Assembly: GCA_049509675.1 (NCBI GenBank)
Contig: JBEKZQ010000147.1
Span: 1-13,211, forward strand
Length of the DNA: 13,211 nucleotides
Direction of reading: 5' to 3'
DNA from: JBEKZQ01 sp049509675
GTDB taxonomy: Bacteria; Planctomycetota; Planctomycetia; Pirellulales; Thermoguttaceae
The notes under the pieces are model-generated. The model was not told where the DNA came from and ran no database searches. It saw only the letters and a program-made list of their open reading frames with translations. The stretch's first letter is position 1. Every line of letters begins with the position of its first letter. The translations under genes and the position numbers were made by a program. This document shows, piece by piece, positions 12,685 to 13,211 of this stretch.

Positions 12685-13138
12685 CCGTGCGCCCCATCCA
12701 TTCCCGCATCGCCAGCAAAAACGTCTCGCCATACTTCTCGGTCTTGGCGTCGCCGAAGCCGTCGATCTTCTTCAAGTCGGCCAGTGTCGCCGCGCGGCTC
12801 TTGGCCATCTCGGCCAACTGCTCGTTCGTCGAGACCGCGTACACTGGGATCGCCTCCCTCGCGGCCAACTCCTTGCGGGCTTCCCGCAGGCGGACAAAGA
12901 TCGCGAAGTCCTCCGCCGAGAGGATTTCCTTGTAGTCCACTCGCTGCCGTCCGCTCCCTTTGCCTTCCGGTACGCTGCCCAGCAAGTACTCGATGCAGAA
13001 GCACCAATACGCCGTCTGCCCGCCTTGCACCAACTCTTTCTGAACCGACACGGCACGATGCGACCGCAGGAAGCGGTTCAGTTCCTCCTCCGCTTCCGCA
13101 TCACCCGTCGCTGGGATGGAAAATAACCTGAACTGCAT
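12659..13138 (-). CDS. HRDC-domain DGR accessory protein
   Basis: 159 aa. The C-terminal half (about 78-146) is an HRDC domain: FAIFVRLREARKELAAREAI, VYAVSTNEQLAEMAKS and LADLKKIDGFGDAKTEKYG are the three characteristic helices and the helix-hairpin-like GFGxAK turn known from RecQ and RNase D. The N-terminal 75 residues (MQFRLFSIPATGDAEAEEEL..) resemble the small DGR-specific domain that precedes HRDC in accessory proteins of other DGRs. HRDC proteins are a recognised alternative to Avd near DGR RTs, presumably binding nucleic acid during cDNA priming (established association, inferred mechanism). The gene overlaps the RT gene by 26 nt, so the two are co-translated. The ATG at 13138 is the first Met and starts the family N-terminus; no strong ribosome binding site is seen. 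Confidence 0.82.
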   Translation of the reverse strand: MQFRLFSIPATGDAEAEEELNRFLRSHRAVSVQKELVQGGQTAYWCFCIEYLLGSVPEGKGSGRQRVDYKEILSAEDFAIFVRLREARKELAAREAIPVYAVSTNEQLAEMAKSRAATLADLKKIDGFGDAKTEKYGETFLLAMREWMGRTDEAGRKPD

Positions 13139-13180
13139 TTCGTAAATAGCCTAGTTTAACACGCCGCGAGTCCACCTCCG

Positions 13181-13197
13181 CCAGGGCTACGCCCTGG
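13181..13197. repeat. 7-bp hairpin upstream of the DGR operon
   Basis: CCAGGGC (13181-13187) and GCCCTGG (13191-13197) pair perfectly around a 3-nt loop, 43 bp upstream of the HRDC start codon. It could end an upstream gene, be a dispersed repeat or, if a target gene lies just beyond the window, be the stem-loop found after variable repeats in some DGRs. Confidence 0.45.
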
Positions 13198-13211
13198 ACC
13201 CGTGGAACACC

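Overview
The window is GC-rich and looks like a chromosome segment from a member of the Planctomycetota, probably from an environmental genome; this is inferred. The reasons are secreted proteins with family types common in that phylum, irregular ribosome binding sites, many hairpin repeats that look like REP elements, and a fossil of a REP-associated tyrosine transposase (RAYT). No tRNA, rRNA or CRISPR array was seen.

Left part (1-3154, + strand): a tight run of genes for radical-type dehydration and acyl chemistry. It holds the C-terminal end of a 2-hydroxyacyl-CoA dehydratase / benzoyl-CoA reductase-like subunit, its [4Fe-4S] ATPase activator (4-nt overlap), an MBL-fold hydrolase (7-nt overlap) and, after a hairpin-rich gap, a FabH-like ketoacyl synthase with an intact Cys-His-Asn triad. 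The product is unknown.

Middle part (3155-9620): first a graveyard, with C-terminal scraps of a nucleotidyltransferase and a RAYT transposase. An AT-richer small membrane-protein gene on the minus strand follows, bracketed by GGGTC(A/G)GAAC direct repeats. Next is a minus-strand pair: a secreted transglutaminase-like protein with a C-terminal DNRLRE-like module, then a secreted parallel beta-helix protein. Divergent from these, across a 353-bp gap holding a branched palindromic repeat and a good sigma70-like promoter, is a 447-aa lipoprotein. A REP-like inverted/direct repeat cluster is translated in frame inside this lipoprotein.

Right part (9860-13211, all minus strand): an HNH nuclease, a slipin/stomatin-like SPFH protein whose N-terminus lacks the usual membrane anchor, and a diversity-generating retroelement (DGR). 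In transcription order the DGR consists of an HRDC-domain accessory gene, a DGR-type reverse transcriptase (LGNLTSQ and YMDD motifs), a template repeat and a strong terminator. The template repeat begins inside the last codons of the RT gene, carries 11 AAC codons in 69 bases, and reads as an FGE-sulfatase-like C-terminus. No variable repeat lies in the window, so the diversified target must be elsewhere, possibly just past position 13211. The DGR is the standout system here. DGRs are a known class; this copy's compact overlap of RT and template, and its use of HRDC with no avd gene visible here, deserve attention.
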